Shown here piece after piece: positions 9,292 through 20,459 of a stretch of 64,000 bases of DNA. Both the position numbers and the translations under genes were made by a program. The notes beneath the pieces were generated by a model. It ran no database searches. It saw nothing but the letters and a program-made list of their open reading frames with translations, and was not told the origin of the DNA. Numbering within the stretch: the first letter of the stretch is position 1; each line of letters opens with the position of its first letter. The stretch is from Phallus indusiatus (Eukaryota > Basidiomycota > Agaricomycetes > Phallales > Phallaceae), in contig JAQFWX010000068.1 of the NCBI GenBank assembly GCA_027605045.1, positions 62,001-126,000 of the forward strand, read 5' to 3'.

Positions 9292-10930
9292 CCCTCGAAA
9301 ACAATTGTTAATTTTTCAAGTCCCGATTGTTGAAGAATAGATGTCCGAGCAAAATACCATATTTTCATTGACGATGGAGAGCGCCGGTGCCACGAAGTAT
9401 CACCAGGAACCTCGAGGTCAGCAAATACCCCTAGAAGCAGGCCCAGTGAAAATGTGGACTTTATTTCACTTCAAATATCTATCAAAAGATAACTAAGACC
9501 GATAACTTCTCATTGGTCGAATACAGAATTTGCGTTGAGTTCGAGTGATTTGGTTTCAAGTTCCAACCGGAGAGTCGAATCATAACTGGAAAAATTATTT
9601 TCTAGTTCACAGAATGAGCTTAAAAACTCAACAAAAGAACACGGAAATTTATTAAAAATCTGTCAATGGAGAAAACAATACTGCGGTTTGAATAATTTGG
9701 GGTAATGGCGCATGCTAGCTCTCACCGGCACCGTTTAGTACGTAAGACATCTCGTCCCTCGACTGAACCGTGTTGAACCGAATATGTTTAAGCGTATCAT
9801 GACGAGCAATTATCAGGCACACGGTGCTGCGCTGTCATGTCAATAGCCTACAAGAAAGATTGTCATGTGCAGAAATTACAAGAATCTTTGCGCATAAAAT
9901 ATATAACCACTGGCATGCCGGTTTTTGCGCAATCGAATAGCTTAAACAAACAATAGGCACCGTTGAGCTCGATTGAGCTAATTCATTCTTGAAACTTGAC
10001 AGATCACCGAGGTTTCAGTTTGACTTGACTGCGGTGGTTTGGAAAAGGCACAGTACAATAATTGTTGGACCACCTATATTCTGTAGATTCAGACGAATTG
10101 TCAAGAGAATAGAAATACAAACACGATATAATATAATTTGAAGGTAGACTATAACTTATTCTATGTCTCCCAAATACTATATTTCATCTGGCGTTAGGTA
10201 GAACCAAGTTTGGCATTTTGAAGGAACTCAGCTCCACTTCGGTTCCTGAACTCGGAGTGGACCTTGGTCCGAAACTTAACCCGAAAGGACTTTAAGGCCC
10301 CAAGCCAAATTGTGGCCATCACTAAAAATCTTTTTTAAGTTGTCTTTGCACTATGGAATGATTCAAGGGGGTTGGACCTGCCTGACAAATTCATTTTTGC
10401 GGACTCAACATTCCGTCAAGTTCGTCGTTTCATGCTGCCAGCTGCTTGGTCCTCCCGAAACATTACAACCAATCAACGACCGCATATTCTAAGCTCAAAC
10501 TGTGGTTAAGCTGTTTGAAACGAGCCAGGATACACGCGTTACTAAATCATCGCATATACGCACGCGTTAACACATGTACGACGTCAGAACCAGTGGGTCC
10601 GTCAACGTTTCAACGCGCATCAACCTGTAAGCAACATATATCATAGATTTATATGTCTGACCACCACTGCTAGTACGATGCGAATGCGTGAAACAAATCC
10701 AAATTTAACACTTTCTGGATCAAAATGGAAACATTGACGGGCGTATATTAGCTAAGTATTTGTTTTCCACTGGTGGAGTAGTTTGAAATTCATGTACGTA
10801 TTGTCAGCAACTACACATACAAGAGATAACAAAATGTTCGAGATGACAGGAGTGTAAAAAAAGGAAAAGTTATCATAAGGATTGCTACATAATAGTACTA
10901 GTTATGCACACAAACCGGGTGCATTTATGT
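9292..10930. other. Duplicated intergenic DNA between copies 3 and 4
   Basis: A diverged direct copy of 2270-3730, including the CTAGCTCTCACCG block and the empty transposon target near 9840. The HTH-like ORF of the other two copies is broken here (10200-10450). No gene is seen. Confidence 0.5.
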
Positions 10931-10932
10931 AA

Positions 10933-11544
10933 TTACACTTTCTCTGTGCTCGAAGGCAGCTTGATAACTTCCCAAGGAAGATTGCCATTAACGCCCTCAG
11001 TAACAGCATTAGGCCAGGGAGCATCGTCGAAAGATGGCCGATTGAAATTAACGGGAATCTTGTCATGGTTGAGGGCTTTCCAAGAAGAATCGGTGACGAG
11101 GGTTTTCACGCTCCCGTCGTTGTACGTCACTTGAATCTTAGCTAATAATCCAGCGGGATTGCCCGCGGTGGGAGGATTAAGCTGAACGTTCACGGCGTAA
11201 ACAGCTATAACTGTAGAGTGTTTGGAATGCAGGGAAATGTTATACTCCTGCGCAATGGGGAAGTAGCAACCCTCCCCTTCTTTAATCCCGTTGACGAATA
11301 AAGTGTAAACGTTATCGCATGTGATGAGGATTTTGGCAGAAACGGGAGTCAAATTGTTGGGAGTTGGAATGGTACGACGGAAGGCTCTTGGGCCTGGAGG
11401 AACATATCCTCCAGGACTTGGTAATTCGTTCGTCCAAATCCAATTACAGTTGGAAAAGTCTAAGGCTGCAAAGGGGATGAACAATGTGTCAATTATGAAG
11501 CTGTTTCATCGAAATTTAGAACTGGAGTGAATGAACTCACCCAT
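10933..11544 (-). CDS. Galactose-binding-like (lectin-like) domain protein, copy 4, 178 aa
   Basis: Exon 1 is ATGG (11544-11541), the intron is 11540-11466 (75 nt, with an in-frame stop) and exon 2 is 11465-10933. The protein starts MALDFSNCNWIWTNELPSPG and is closest to copies 2 and 8, but it has a longer end, KLPSSTEKV. One domain is complete: AKILITCDNVYTLFVNGIKE, NPAGLLAKIQVTYNDGS, DSSWKALNHD, PSFDDAPWPNAVTEGVNG. A (GA)n run sits directly upstream of the ATG in the 5' UTR and is absent from copies 2 and 8. Confidence 0.8.
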
Positions 11545-11549
11545 TTTTT

Positions 11550-11571
11550 AGAGAGAGAGAGAGAGAGAGAA
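11550..11571. repeat. (GA)n microsatellite in the 5' UTR of copy 4
   Basis: About eleven GA units lie 6 bp upstream of the start codon. The aligned leader of copies 2 and 8 lacks them, so this is a recent expansion. Confidence 0.9.
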
Positions 11572-11632
11572 ATTTAAGTAGAATGCTGTCAATGAACTCG
11601 CACTGGACTAAGGACTAGGTCTTGCTGCTTGG

Positions 11633-11640
11633 TATTTATA
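11633..11640 (-). promoter_or_regulatory. TATA box of lectin-like copy 4
   Basis: TATAAATA on the minus strand in the conserved GGGGGTATAAAT-type context, about 90 bp before the ATG. Confidence 0.65.
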
Positions 11641-11780
11641 CCCCCAGGCGAGCATTTAGACCGCTTAGCGAGTGACAAACTCAAAATAATAATAATTGAA
11701 AATGACTTGAGACCTTGACAATTTCGTTAAAAATAAGGTGCCCAAGTCCTGCCAGCTCAACTGTTAAGCGCTGGCATCGG

Positions 11781-11802
11781 CGATGCTGACAGTCTGTCAA
11801 AA
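11781..11802 (-). promoter_or_regulatory. Conserved upstream motif of copy 4
   Basis: TTTTGACAGACTGTCAGCATCG on the minus strand, about 240 bp before the ATG, matches the motif upstream of copies 2 and 8, with one changed base in each half of the inverted repeat. Confidence 0.4.
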
Positions 11803-12529
11803 TCAAAGCAGATTTTCACCGATCCCGGTCGTATTACCGTCGAGTATCAAATCCAAGGGGAGTATGTAGTATGAGGGACCAATTGTGCTTCAGCTAATAC
11901 CCCTTGAGTTTTACGATCATATAGGAGTCTCCTTACTAATCTCCCGAAACGGTTTGGAAATACTCCTGCTTGGATGCAAATCGGAATCTGTGTTAAATAT
12001 GCATATGTAAGTCAATTTTCGAACTTTAACCATTGGACCATGACAGAAAGAATCCAATGATTGAACTTAGCTTATTTGGGTACGAGCTCTTTCGGCACCA
12101 CCAAGCGAGTACCGCCACGGAGTGTTCCTGAACCCGTTGACAGTCAAAGGTGTGGATATACACACTCCTTTTGAACCTCAAAACTGAATACAGTCGTCAG
12201 ATTATAAGTCAGGGCGCATCATGACAAGCATAAGCACTACGAAAAGAAAGGACGTGGGCGGATGATGGCTTGCATGAAACTGTTTTCTTCAAGTTGAACA
12301 ATGATGGCCATGAGTGAAGATCGTATGAAACGGGCGATCAGATTCGCAGGTTTGTCCACTTCGTTACTAACTCCGAGCTAGTGTCAACGACGAACTGCGA
12401 TTGACTACATTGAGAATAACCACGAATTAATGGAACTTTCGACGTTATATTAGTCACGAATTATGAGACAATTTGAAGACTATTATTCTGGGTACTCTCT
12501 TATTCAAGAATAGTGGTATCACGAAGGTA

Positions 12530-12720
12530 GTGAGGCAGATTTTATAAAACTCGGAGCGAGTCGTCGGATGTAAAGGATGGTTCAGCCGAAATTGTCACGA
12601 AATATCACGAATAAAAATTGTGTCGTCGACGTCGACAAGGATGATCGATGATCATACGGGAATTATGCCAAATAGTGGAGCTAGTAAATGGCTGAGATCT
12701 GAGCGCCTAAAATTTGCTGG
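12530..12720 (+). pseudogene. Remnant of the gene X leader region
   Basis: The stretch matches 5300-5470 (AATTATGCC, GGAGCTAGTAAATG and the GTCGACGA block), but the coding exons of gene X are missing. Only the upstream part of the unit survived. Confidence 0.55.
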
Positions 12721-13324
12721 GGGAAACGTAGGACGAATAACGGACGCTGAGCTCGACTGCGGTCCAAGTAGATGCAATGAGCAAAGCTAGGAATGAGGTT
12801 AGACATCATACTCATCAAGAAAAAGGAGAGCACAAACCAGCGTTAGCAAATAATGCGAATGTACCGCAACCACGCTACAACAATTGTTCAGCCCTTTTCA
12901 ATGGTTATTCGTGAACAAACCCCGGGCCTCACCTCTTGGATTCATCTGAAGAGTATCCGATAGTGTACAACACGCGATCGACAATCCACACTGCACAAAT
13001 CCAGCGTTAATATGGGGAAAATTCAGCGCTAATAGGAGGAGCGAGAATAACAGCTGCGGGAGAGTCTCGAGTGTGTTTTGATGGGTACCTGTTATTGGGA
13101 TGTCCAGTTGTTACACCCATCTAATCAATTGATACCATACGTGCATTGAGCACAGTTGAATTTTCTAGCGGCCTATTCGTTCACGTCAACGATAGAATCC
13201 TTTCATTAAGGAGAGAGAGACGTACAAAAGATGCAGTAACTTCCGCCCTCTCCGCATGTACTACTAATCGGATAGAAGCACGTTAAAAAAGTGAAAGAAA
13301 ACGACACGCTCAAAATCACATACC

Positions 13325-14700
13325 TTGAGGATATTCGATGCTTGCAGCCTTCCGCTTTCGAGAAACGATAACAGTCTAGTATTGAGTGACCCAGCCAGTT
13401 CCACCTGCTACGAGCAACACGAGGGGATACTCTTTCGGGAGAGTAAGTGTAAACGACATATTAGTTGTAAAGAGACGAGTTGGTTTGTATTAGAAGAGAG
13501 GAAGAAGATGGGGAAACACCATTCACGCGTTCAGTGATTGGGCTTTATACCCATGGCCTATCATCAATGGATGAGAAAAATACAGTATTGGGGTCAATGT
13601 GTATCATACATACCTGAGCTTGGTCCAGATCAGCCGAGCTATGCCAAGCCCTTCCAAACTTCTTGAGAGCGTTCGCAAGAGGTGGGTGACTTTCGGACGT
13701 CGAAACGCTGACTAGTTTGCTGCCCATGTCCGCTTGAGCAATCAAGAGTGCTGACACAAAGATATAAGACTTGAGAGTGTCTTATTCGGTCAACAGGATA
13801 GCACTTACATTTCTTGCTCTTGCGAGACGATCAGCACTAAGAGCTACATCGAAATAACGTGTTTCAAGGCTAAAAACGTGCTCGCTGAAGATCTTCGTCT
13901 TCGTTTGAAACACCACGTTTGAGGAGACTGATTCCAGAGCTGTTTTTGCAACGTGGACGCGGAGTAGGTTGAGACTAATAAAGAATGTTCAAAGACAGAT
14001 ATAAAGTGATTATTCATGCTTACACCAAAGTCGCTCCCGATAATCAACCGCAGGCCTTCGTTTTGGAATATGAACGGGTCTTCGCATATTCTGCTGAACC
14101 AACGCTGGTGCATGTACTTCACTAAACGATCACCTGAAAAGACAATCATGAGATAAGATAAGTTTCCTTTACGAGCTTTCGTACCTTCGTCGTCTGAATA
14201 AGCGGGAATCTGCGACGGCGGAAGAGCAGGTACGATAGTCTGCGAATTATTATGCACAATCTATTCCGCAAACTACTGAAATTCGTAATACGACCTCGAA
14301 TAACACGGACGTCTGACCCGTGAAATTCGGAAGATTAGTCTGCAACTCCAAAGAAACAATCAGAATGAGGGGATTATGAACTCCACAAGCCAGTGAAACC
14401 TACCTGAGCATCGAACTTAATAAGAATTTCGCGTCCGTTTCTGTCTAGACTTGTTATCCGCACACGGAGGTACGGCTTAACTCTTTCAAAATACCGTCCG
14501 TTTGAGGCTTTATTGGCTGACGGTGAGATTAGGCCTCGTTCTGGTTGACCATAAACTTGTGGTTCAACGACCGAAAGGACCTGGAACAAGACAAAGGTAA
14601 TCGGAATTAGAGAAGAAAGAACAATATATAGAGAGAAACAGACCCATCACTGATTGAACGGAAGGTGATGGTGACACCACAAGTCCATCGCTCGATGTGC
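13325..14700 (-). pseudogene. VPS17-like sorting nexin pseudogene, copy 2
   Basis: A direct duplicate of the 6.8-8.1 kb copy. Blocks from the right are YGQPERGLISPSANKASNGR, YLRVRITSLDRNGREILIKF, NLPNFTGQTS, FQ..., HNNSQTIVPALPPSQIPAYS, RWFSRICEDPFIFQNEGLRL, IIGSDFG and the BAR-domain part SKLVSVSTSESHPPLANALK...FGRAWHSSADLDQAQ. The RICEDPF motif is better preserved here than in copy 1. The frame is still broken after NFTGQT inside the PX domain, by a different local change. No start-to-stop reading is possible. It keeps an intron next to SDFG like the other copy. Confidence 0.7.
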
Positions 14701-14879
14701 CAATGACTATTGTTTCGGGTATGAGGAGGACTCCACTAATTATTTGGGGTATCTCGTGCAGATGAACTGCTAAATCCTGAGCTTAAGCTGAGTGGGTCGT
14801 ACGAGGAGAGAAACGGGAGATCAACCTGAACAGGGCGCTTATTACGCGGGTGACGGTGACAATCCTGGTTGAGTTCCAT

Positions 14880-15760
14880 GCCATTATGTCCCCCCGCGCG
14901 CATTGCAAAAGTCTTTGATACACTCGTATTATTCACCACCTGCGCAGAGTCTACTTATCATCATGTATAGGTATTCTACTGGTAAGTTAGTCGGGGAAGA
15001 AATTCTAAGAGAAGCTCCCTCGGAGTCCCCTCTTTGCCAACTTGATCCTTTGGCAAGAGTGTGTAAAATGAAGAGTCCGGCACGCAAATATGGTATGTTA
15101 TATGTATCTAGATTACACATATGCGCTGTCTCGTAGTATACTGACAAAAAAACTAATTGTAGTCACGGCCTCTAGCTCTCAACATATACCGCTTCTTTTA
15201 CACCGGCTCTATTAACCTTGCCGAATCCAAAAAAGAAGTGTCATCGACTAACTATATGTATGTGAATTTTATCTTTATATCCCATGTATATTGATATTGT
15301 TTTGTGTTAAAGCAATCCTTATGTTTCTCATAACGCCCCGAAAACCATCTTAAGTATGTTCCGATTGCTGCATTTGGTTCTCGTTTATGGACACAGTCTA
15401 GGATCCAAGTTGAAGAGATGTGCACATCAACCAACAAATCATGACTTAAAACGGTGAGAGTCAGCATTTGGCATTATCCCAAGGTCAGAAGAGCTCCGTT
15501 GTCCCCAATTAACAACGAAAAGAATCCCCTTACATGAGCTATGTTTGGGCTGTCGGCTGTTGACCTTTCCGCTATCATGCAACGATTAGAGCTCGAAGAC
15601 CGGCTCACGAATCCCCATCTGAACAGGAGTGTTTTCAAGAAAAAATAGTTAAAAGACACCCATTCTGTAATAAATCATTAAAAATGCAAAACTCATTATT
15701 TGGAGATTTTAGCAAAGATGCGATTGGTCACCCATTCTAGCTTTACCAAATTAAGTAAAC
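14880..15760. other. Intergenic, no gene recognised
   Basis: Short overlapping ORFs on both strands only. From about 15590 the sequence resembles 18027-18120 (TCGAAGACCG block), so the upstream regions of copies 5 and 6 are duplicates. Confidence 0.4.
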
Positions 15761-15767
15761 ATCCAAT

Positions 15768-15789
15768 TTTTGACAGATCTTCTACATCG
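15768..15789 (+). promoter_or_regulatory. Conserved upstream motif of copy 5
   Basis: TTTTGACAGATCTTCTACATCG, about 280 bp before the ATG; the second half of the inverted repeat is altered compared with copy 2. Confidence 0.4.
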
Positions 15790-15998
15790 TTGCATTTATT
15801 TATTTATTTTTTCAAGTACTACTTCAACTTGGACCCACCTGCTGGATAAGACTAGACAAACTGACGTTGTGGCGAAGCACCGAAATTCTTCAAACGATAC
15901 TGCGCACTGGCGCTTTGTTCTCAACAAAAAATATTCATTTGATTAATTATTTACGTTGATCGGAGCTTTCTTCGCGGGTCTAAATGCTTGCATAATGG

Positions 15999-16006
15999 TA
16001 TAAATA
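15999..16006 (+). promoter_or_regulatory. TATA box of lectin-like copy 5
   Basis: TATAAATA, 61 bp upstream of the ATG and followed by the AGCAGGACCTTAGACC leader block shared with copy 2. Confidence 0.65.
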
Positions 16007-16066
16007 CTGGGTAGCAGGACCTTAGACCTGCAGTGAAGGTTCATTAACATTTGCCAATCTTTTACC

Positions 16067-16709
16067 ATGGGTCAGTTCATTTGTTTCACTTCTCAATTAT
16101 AATTTTTAATCCCCCGAAGCCCTAGACTTCTCCAATTGTAACTGGATTTGGACCAATGAGCTACCAAGTCCTGGAGGATTTGTACCCCCAGGCCCAAGGG
16201 CCTTCCGTCGTCGCATCCCAACTCCCGACAAACTGACTCCGGTCCATGCCAGGATCCTGATTACCTGTGATAATACCTATATACTATTTGTCAACGGAAT
16301 CAAAGTAGGGACGGGTAACGACTTCCAAACTGCGCAGGAGTATTGCGTTTCTCTTCATCCCAACTGCTGGACAGTCATAGCTGTATACGGGGCAAATACT
16401 AACCCACCTTCTCCTAATCCTGCTGGATTATTGGCCAAGGTCCAAGTGACATTCAACAATGGAAGTACCCAAACCATCGTCAGCGATTCTTCTTGGAAAG
16501 CCCTCAACAATGCCAATATTCCCGCTGATTTTAATCGACTGTCTTTCGACGATGGTTTCTGGCCCACTGCTGTTACCGAGGGCGTTAACGGCAATGCTCC
16601 TTGGGGTGTTGTCTCTGTGCCTTCCAGTGTTACATGTAAATGTACCGGGTCTGGTACTTGCTCCCAATCCTGTGCCTGCTCCCAGTCTTGTAAATGTAAA
16701 TACCATTAA
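16067..16709 (+). CDS. Lectin-like domain protein with metallothionein-like Cys tail, copy 5, 197 aa
   Basis: Exon 1 is ATGG (16067-16070), the intron is 16071-16119 (49 nt) and exon 2 is 16120-16709. The protein begins MALDFSNCNWIWTNELPSPG. The domain is complete (ARILITCDNTYILFVNGIKV, NPAGLLAKVQVTFNNGST, LSFDDGFWPTAVTEGVNG, PWGVVSVP). The last 24 residues contain seven cysteines in CKC, GTC, SCAC and SCKC groups separated by Ser, Gly and Lys. CxC clusters like this are typical of fungal metallothioneins, which bind Cu(I) or Zn(II). The tail is therefore a candidate metal-binding or disulfide-linked extension on a sugar-binding domain. Metal binding is inference from spacing alone. Only copies 5 and 6 keep it. 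Confidence 0.8.
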
Positions 16710-18150
16710 ACTCAACTTCTTCCCTTTGTTTCTCACATCTCCCATCTCCCGAAATAATTCTGAATTTTTTGTATGTACATATCTTTATTGCAATGTTTAG
16801 GCCGCCTAGCAGTAAGCCAGCGAATGCTGCTTATGAATTATCAGTCTTTCGAAATCTTTCTACTCCAGCATGAACCGTGTAGACGTGCATATATGTATGC
16901 GATGACCTAAGGGACTTATCAATATTCTGTCTTTGGTTTATTTAGTCAACTTGAGCTTGTGAAATTGATTCTGGAGAGGCTGTCAACTATTATGGTGTGT
17001 GAGTGTGTTAGCTGCCGGTACGGAGATGGAGGTTTTTTGCTTGGGGTTTGCGTTGAAACTACTGACCCCTGGGTGGCGAATTATTATTTTTAGAACATGT
17101 GATTTTTTGGATAACAAAAAAAGAATAAATATAGAACACAAATGTATCACACCCCTGGTTTAGAACCAGTCATTCGGAATCTGTCATGCAGAAAAGAAAA
17201 GAGCGACCGGCGTGTTTATTATTTCATACTTGCACAGGGTTAGAACTTCGAAATTCTCATGTCATCACATACACAAATATCCTTGGACTTCGCCTGAGAG
17301 ACGTTTAAGCTTCTATCTCCACCATAACACTGATTATTCAACGGTCAGAAAAGAACTACTTCTCTATCTGGAGCAGTTCGGCTATGCTACTTTCTGCCAA
17401 AATGTCACGACATATAAGTGGCAAACTCTAAATTATGAGAATCCATCGAGCTGCCGAGCTTGAAATGTTGAGCTGTATCACGGTGCGTGTTACCGTGTGA
17501 GCCGCGTCATCGAGTCCACCTCCAGACACCTCCAGACATTGATTTCATCATTTGACAAAGAAGTGGAAGACGAAGGAACTGAGATGATACCGCCATATCT
17601 ATTACAATTATGTCGGTTTTTATGGACTAGAGGAAAAACATATGAAAGATGGTCATGACCATCTTTCGCCTTTTTTGGTGTCTTCTAGACCGGCGTTCCT
17701 GACGATGCGGTGCGCAGGCTTACATTTTTATCAACCAGTTTTGCTCTAATAACGGACTTCCTCCGCATGCTTATGCTCAGTGCCATGATGCACAGCCCAT
17801 TTTCTCAAATATACATAATAATCCCATGGTATGGTATTAGTCCTTGCTTCTGAAAACAGCTGCCGAAGATCCACTTTGAGGTCGAACGGTGGGATTCAGT
17901 ATTTGTTATTATCCATCAAAAGTAAGGCTTGCCCGCTTGGTAACAAAGATGGAACTCTTCCAGATAAAGTTAATTTAATTATTGAATTATAAATCTTTCC
18001 TTCACTCACTAATCCCTAGTGATTAGATCTCGAAGACCGACTCGCACGGATTCAACACAGATCCCCCATTCACAAAGTGGCACGTTTACGAGAAACAGCC
18101 CAGAAGGTAACCAATAACCCATAAGAGTTTAATAAGAAAATAACTTATCC
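16710..18150. other. Intergenic between copies 5 and 6
   Basis: No supported gene. An 83-codon ORF at 17212-17463 shows no motif. The only structured element is the palindrome at 17644-17667. Confidence 0.45.
17644..17667. repeat. Perfect 24-bp palindrome
   Basis: GAAAGATGGTCA is followed directly by its exact reverse complement, with no spacer. It could be a homodimer-binding site or an old insertion scar. No T-run follows. Confidence 0.8.
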
Positions 18151-18156
18151 TTATCT

Positions 18157-18177
18157 TCGACAGATCTTCTGTGTCGT
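18157..18177 (+). promoter_or_regulatory. Conserved upstream motif of copy 6
   Basis: TTCGACAGATCTTCTGTGTCG, about 265 bp before the ATG; it matches the copy 5 block in most positions. Confidence 0.4.
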
Positions 18178-18441
18178 TGGATGGACACAAATTTTTTTCA
18201 GACATAGTCCGAACCTCCTTCCAGCGCCCTATGTTAACCTTAAGACCAGTATATGCTGGCAAAACGCCGAGGTTCTTATTACTTATTCATGGAGTTTCGC
18301 TTTGATATCAATTTCCCGATATTCGGGACTCTGCCAAAGAATCATCTGATTTTAATGTTTGAGACTTTAAGGGTACAAATATTGAAGAGCAATCTAACCC
18401 ATAAGCTCAGAACCATCTCCCATTAACAATCTCTTTATACC

Positions 18442-19106
18442 ATGGGTCAGTTCACTCTGAATCGCTCTCGTTCTGAGTTTCACCCTTTGACAAGTATTTT
18501 ATTCACCCTTATTCAGAGCAATTGGACTTTTCAGGCCCTCAGTGGATTTGGACCACTGAAGTAGTACCGGCAGGGCCTGGAGGAAATGTTCCGCCAGGCG
18601 CAAGGGCTTTCCGTCGACTTATCCCAAACCCATACGGAGTGACTCCTGTTCACGCCAACATCTTAATCACAGCTGATAACTCTTACACTCTGTTCGTTAA
18701 CGATGAGGAAGTAGGACAAGGTGACAACTTCCAGAATGCACAGTCTTACTGCGTTTCCGTAAATTCCAAATGTGGGACAGTTGTAGCCGTAACAGTGGTG
18801 AACGCCGATGGCCCCGGTAATAATCCGGCTGGGTTATTAGCTAAGATCGAAATAACCTACGATGATGGGACTACAGAGGTTGTTGTCAGCGATCCTGCCT
18901 GGAAGGCCCTCAATAATGCCAACATCCCCCGCAACTATTCCAAGCTGTCCTTCGACGATAGTGCTTGGCCTGGAGCCGTTGGAGAGGGAGTCAATGGCAA
19001 CTCCCCTTGGAATTGGATTAACATACCTCAGGCTTCCGGCATCTCTTGCAAGTGCGCCAAGCCTTGTAAATGCGCCAGCTACAGTTGCGGATGTGGATGT
19101 AATTAA
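18442..19106 (+). CDS. Lectin-like domain protein with metallothionein-like Cys tail, copy 6, 197 aa
   Basis: Exon 1 is ATGG (18442-18445), the intron is 18446-18516 and exon 2 is 18517-19106. The spliced start is MEQLDFSGPQWIWTTEVVPA, which differs from the MALDF of its relatives because of a different acceptor sequence. The domain is complete: ANILITADNSYTLFVNDEEV, NPAGLLAKIEITYDDGTTEV, LSFDDSAWPGAVGEGVNG. After NIPQASGI comes a tail with seven cysteines arranged CKC...CKC...CGCGC, ending in Asn. This is the best-preserved version of the tail whose fossils lie behind the stops of copies 1, 3 and 9. No signal peptide is present, so the reducing cytosol, where a thiolate tail would stay reduced, is the likely place. 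Confidence 0.82.
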
Positions 19107-19851
19107 ACCATTGAGCCCAACTTCTCCCATGATGTTCAATTTTAAAGTTCTTATTCCAGAAATTTTTTTTGTATTCCTATCAATCTCATGTCTCTCGAAT
19201 GTCAACCAATTTGTAGTATATGAGGTCTTTTCTTTCGATGAATAGCTCAGGTCTCATCAAGATAGAGATAAAGGTTGACCGAAAAAGTATGATCAAGGGA
19301 TAGATATAATGCCGACTCGAGCATAACGCCAAAAGGTCGAAGAGTTACAATATTGACACATGTCTTGTTACAGTCTTGCCAATCTCGATTTTGAAATTTT
19401 GTTTTCGAGATCTTTGTTTAAGTTCTGGAGCACGTGCAGATTGGGAGACGTGTTCCAGAGATGAAACCCAGATCACTGTTGTCACTGAGGTGGTTTCGAC
19501 ATATTTATAACAGCGCGAAGTACAGCGGGCGTTCGCTCATGTTTGACTTTTGCCAGTGCCATGAGAGGGTGTCTATATGTAGGCCATACTATTACTAGGC
19601 TTGTTTATTATAAGGTTGGTTACCGCTGGGACCGCGAGCTTTCGATTCAGAGGTTGTAAGAACTTGTAATATTGATAATTAGTGATCGCCAACGGATTTT
19701 AGACAAGACTAATTCAAATATTGCAATTCAGCCTGCTGTAGTTTGACATTTATTTGTGCCATAAGCGGTGAGAATACAAATAAAATAATAAGAAAATTTC
19801 CTCAGAAGACATCAACATTGAAATGATACCATAAAAGCTACTGCGTCAGGG
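19107..19851. other. Intergenic between convergent copies 6 and 7
   Basis: The 3' flanks of two convergent genes. I see no gene or repeat. Confidence 0.45.
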
Positions 19852-20459
19852 CTAAGAACTAGCGCACCCAGTTGAAGACGCGGTAATAACTCCCCACGGT
19901 AAGCTGCCATCAACTCCCTCCGTAACAGCATTAGGCCAAAAAGCATCATCGAAAGAAAGCGAGCTATAGTCGTTGGGGATGGTAGTAACATTGAGAGCCT
20001 TCCAACCAGCATCGCTGACGACGGTCTGTGTACTACCATTATTGAACGTTATTTGGATCGCTGCAAATAGCCCAGCCGGACCGGCATCGTTCACCCCCGT
20101 TACCGCTATAAGTGTCCCACACGAAGAAGACAAAGGAACGCAATAGGACTGCGGGATAAACCAGTCGTTACTCGTTCCTACTTGATTCCCGTTAACAAAT
20201 AAAGTGAATTCGTTATCAGTAGTGATCAAGATATTTGCAGACACGGGCGTCAGTCCTTGTGGAGTTGGAATGAGTCGGCGAAAGGCTCTTGCGCCTACGG
20301 GAATAGTTCTTCCAGGACTCGGTAGCTCATTCGTCCAGATCCACTGGGAACTGGAAAAATCCAATGCCGCAACAAGCACGATAAATGGGGACACCAAAGT
20401 GAAAAAATCTAATTGTTGAAAGTATGAACAAAGATGATGAACTGACTGGCCAATTCCAT
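19852..20459 (-). CDS. Galactose-binding-like domain protein, copy 7, start exon doubtful
   Basis: The domain reads well on the minus strand: DFSSSQWIWTNELPSPGRTI, ANILITTDNEFTLFVNGNQV, DAGPAGLFAAIQITFNNGST, LSFDDAFWPNAVTEGVDG, ending ASSTGCASS. The first exon is altered. The ATG at 20459 is followed by a nine-base insertion before the GTCAGT donor, and the acceptor that is CAG in relatives reads CGG. Using the next upstream AG would make an implausible 38-nt intron but keep frame and give a hydrophobic N-terminus (FFTLVSPFIVLVAA). Either the gene is silent or it has changed its start and possibly its location. It is the most diverged full-length copy. Confidence 0.6.

Larger units (their letters stand above)
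10850..12480. other. Locally inverted segment carrying copy 4
   Basis: In the 1.4-6.1 kb unit the corresponding block (about 3720-5200) has its lectin-like gene on the plus strand. Here the block with its gene and promoter is flipped, while the flanks (10680-10850 and 12490-12720) keep the direct orientation. This implies a separate 1.6-kb inversion after duplication. Confidence 0.6.

Noticed and set aside
17212..17463. 83-codon ORF upstream of copy 6
   Set aside because: No motif, homologous block or intron structure; consistent with chance.
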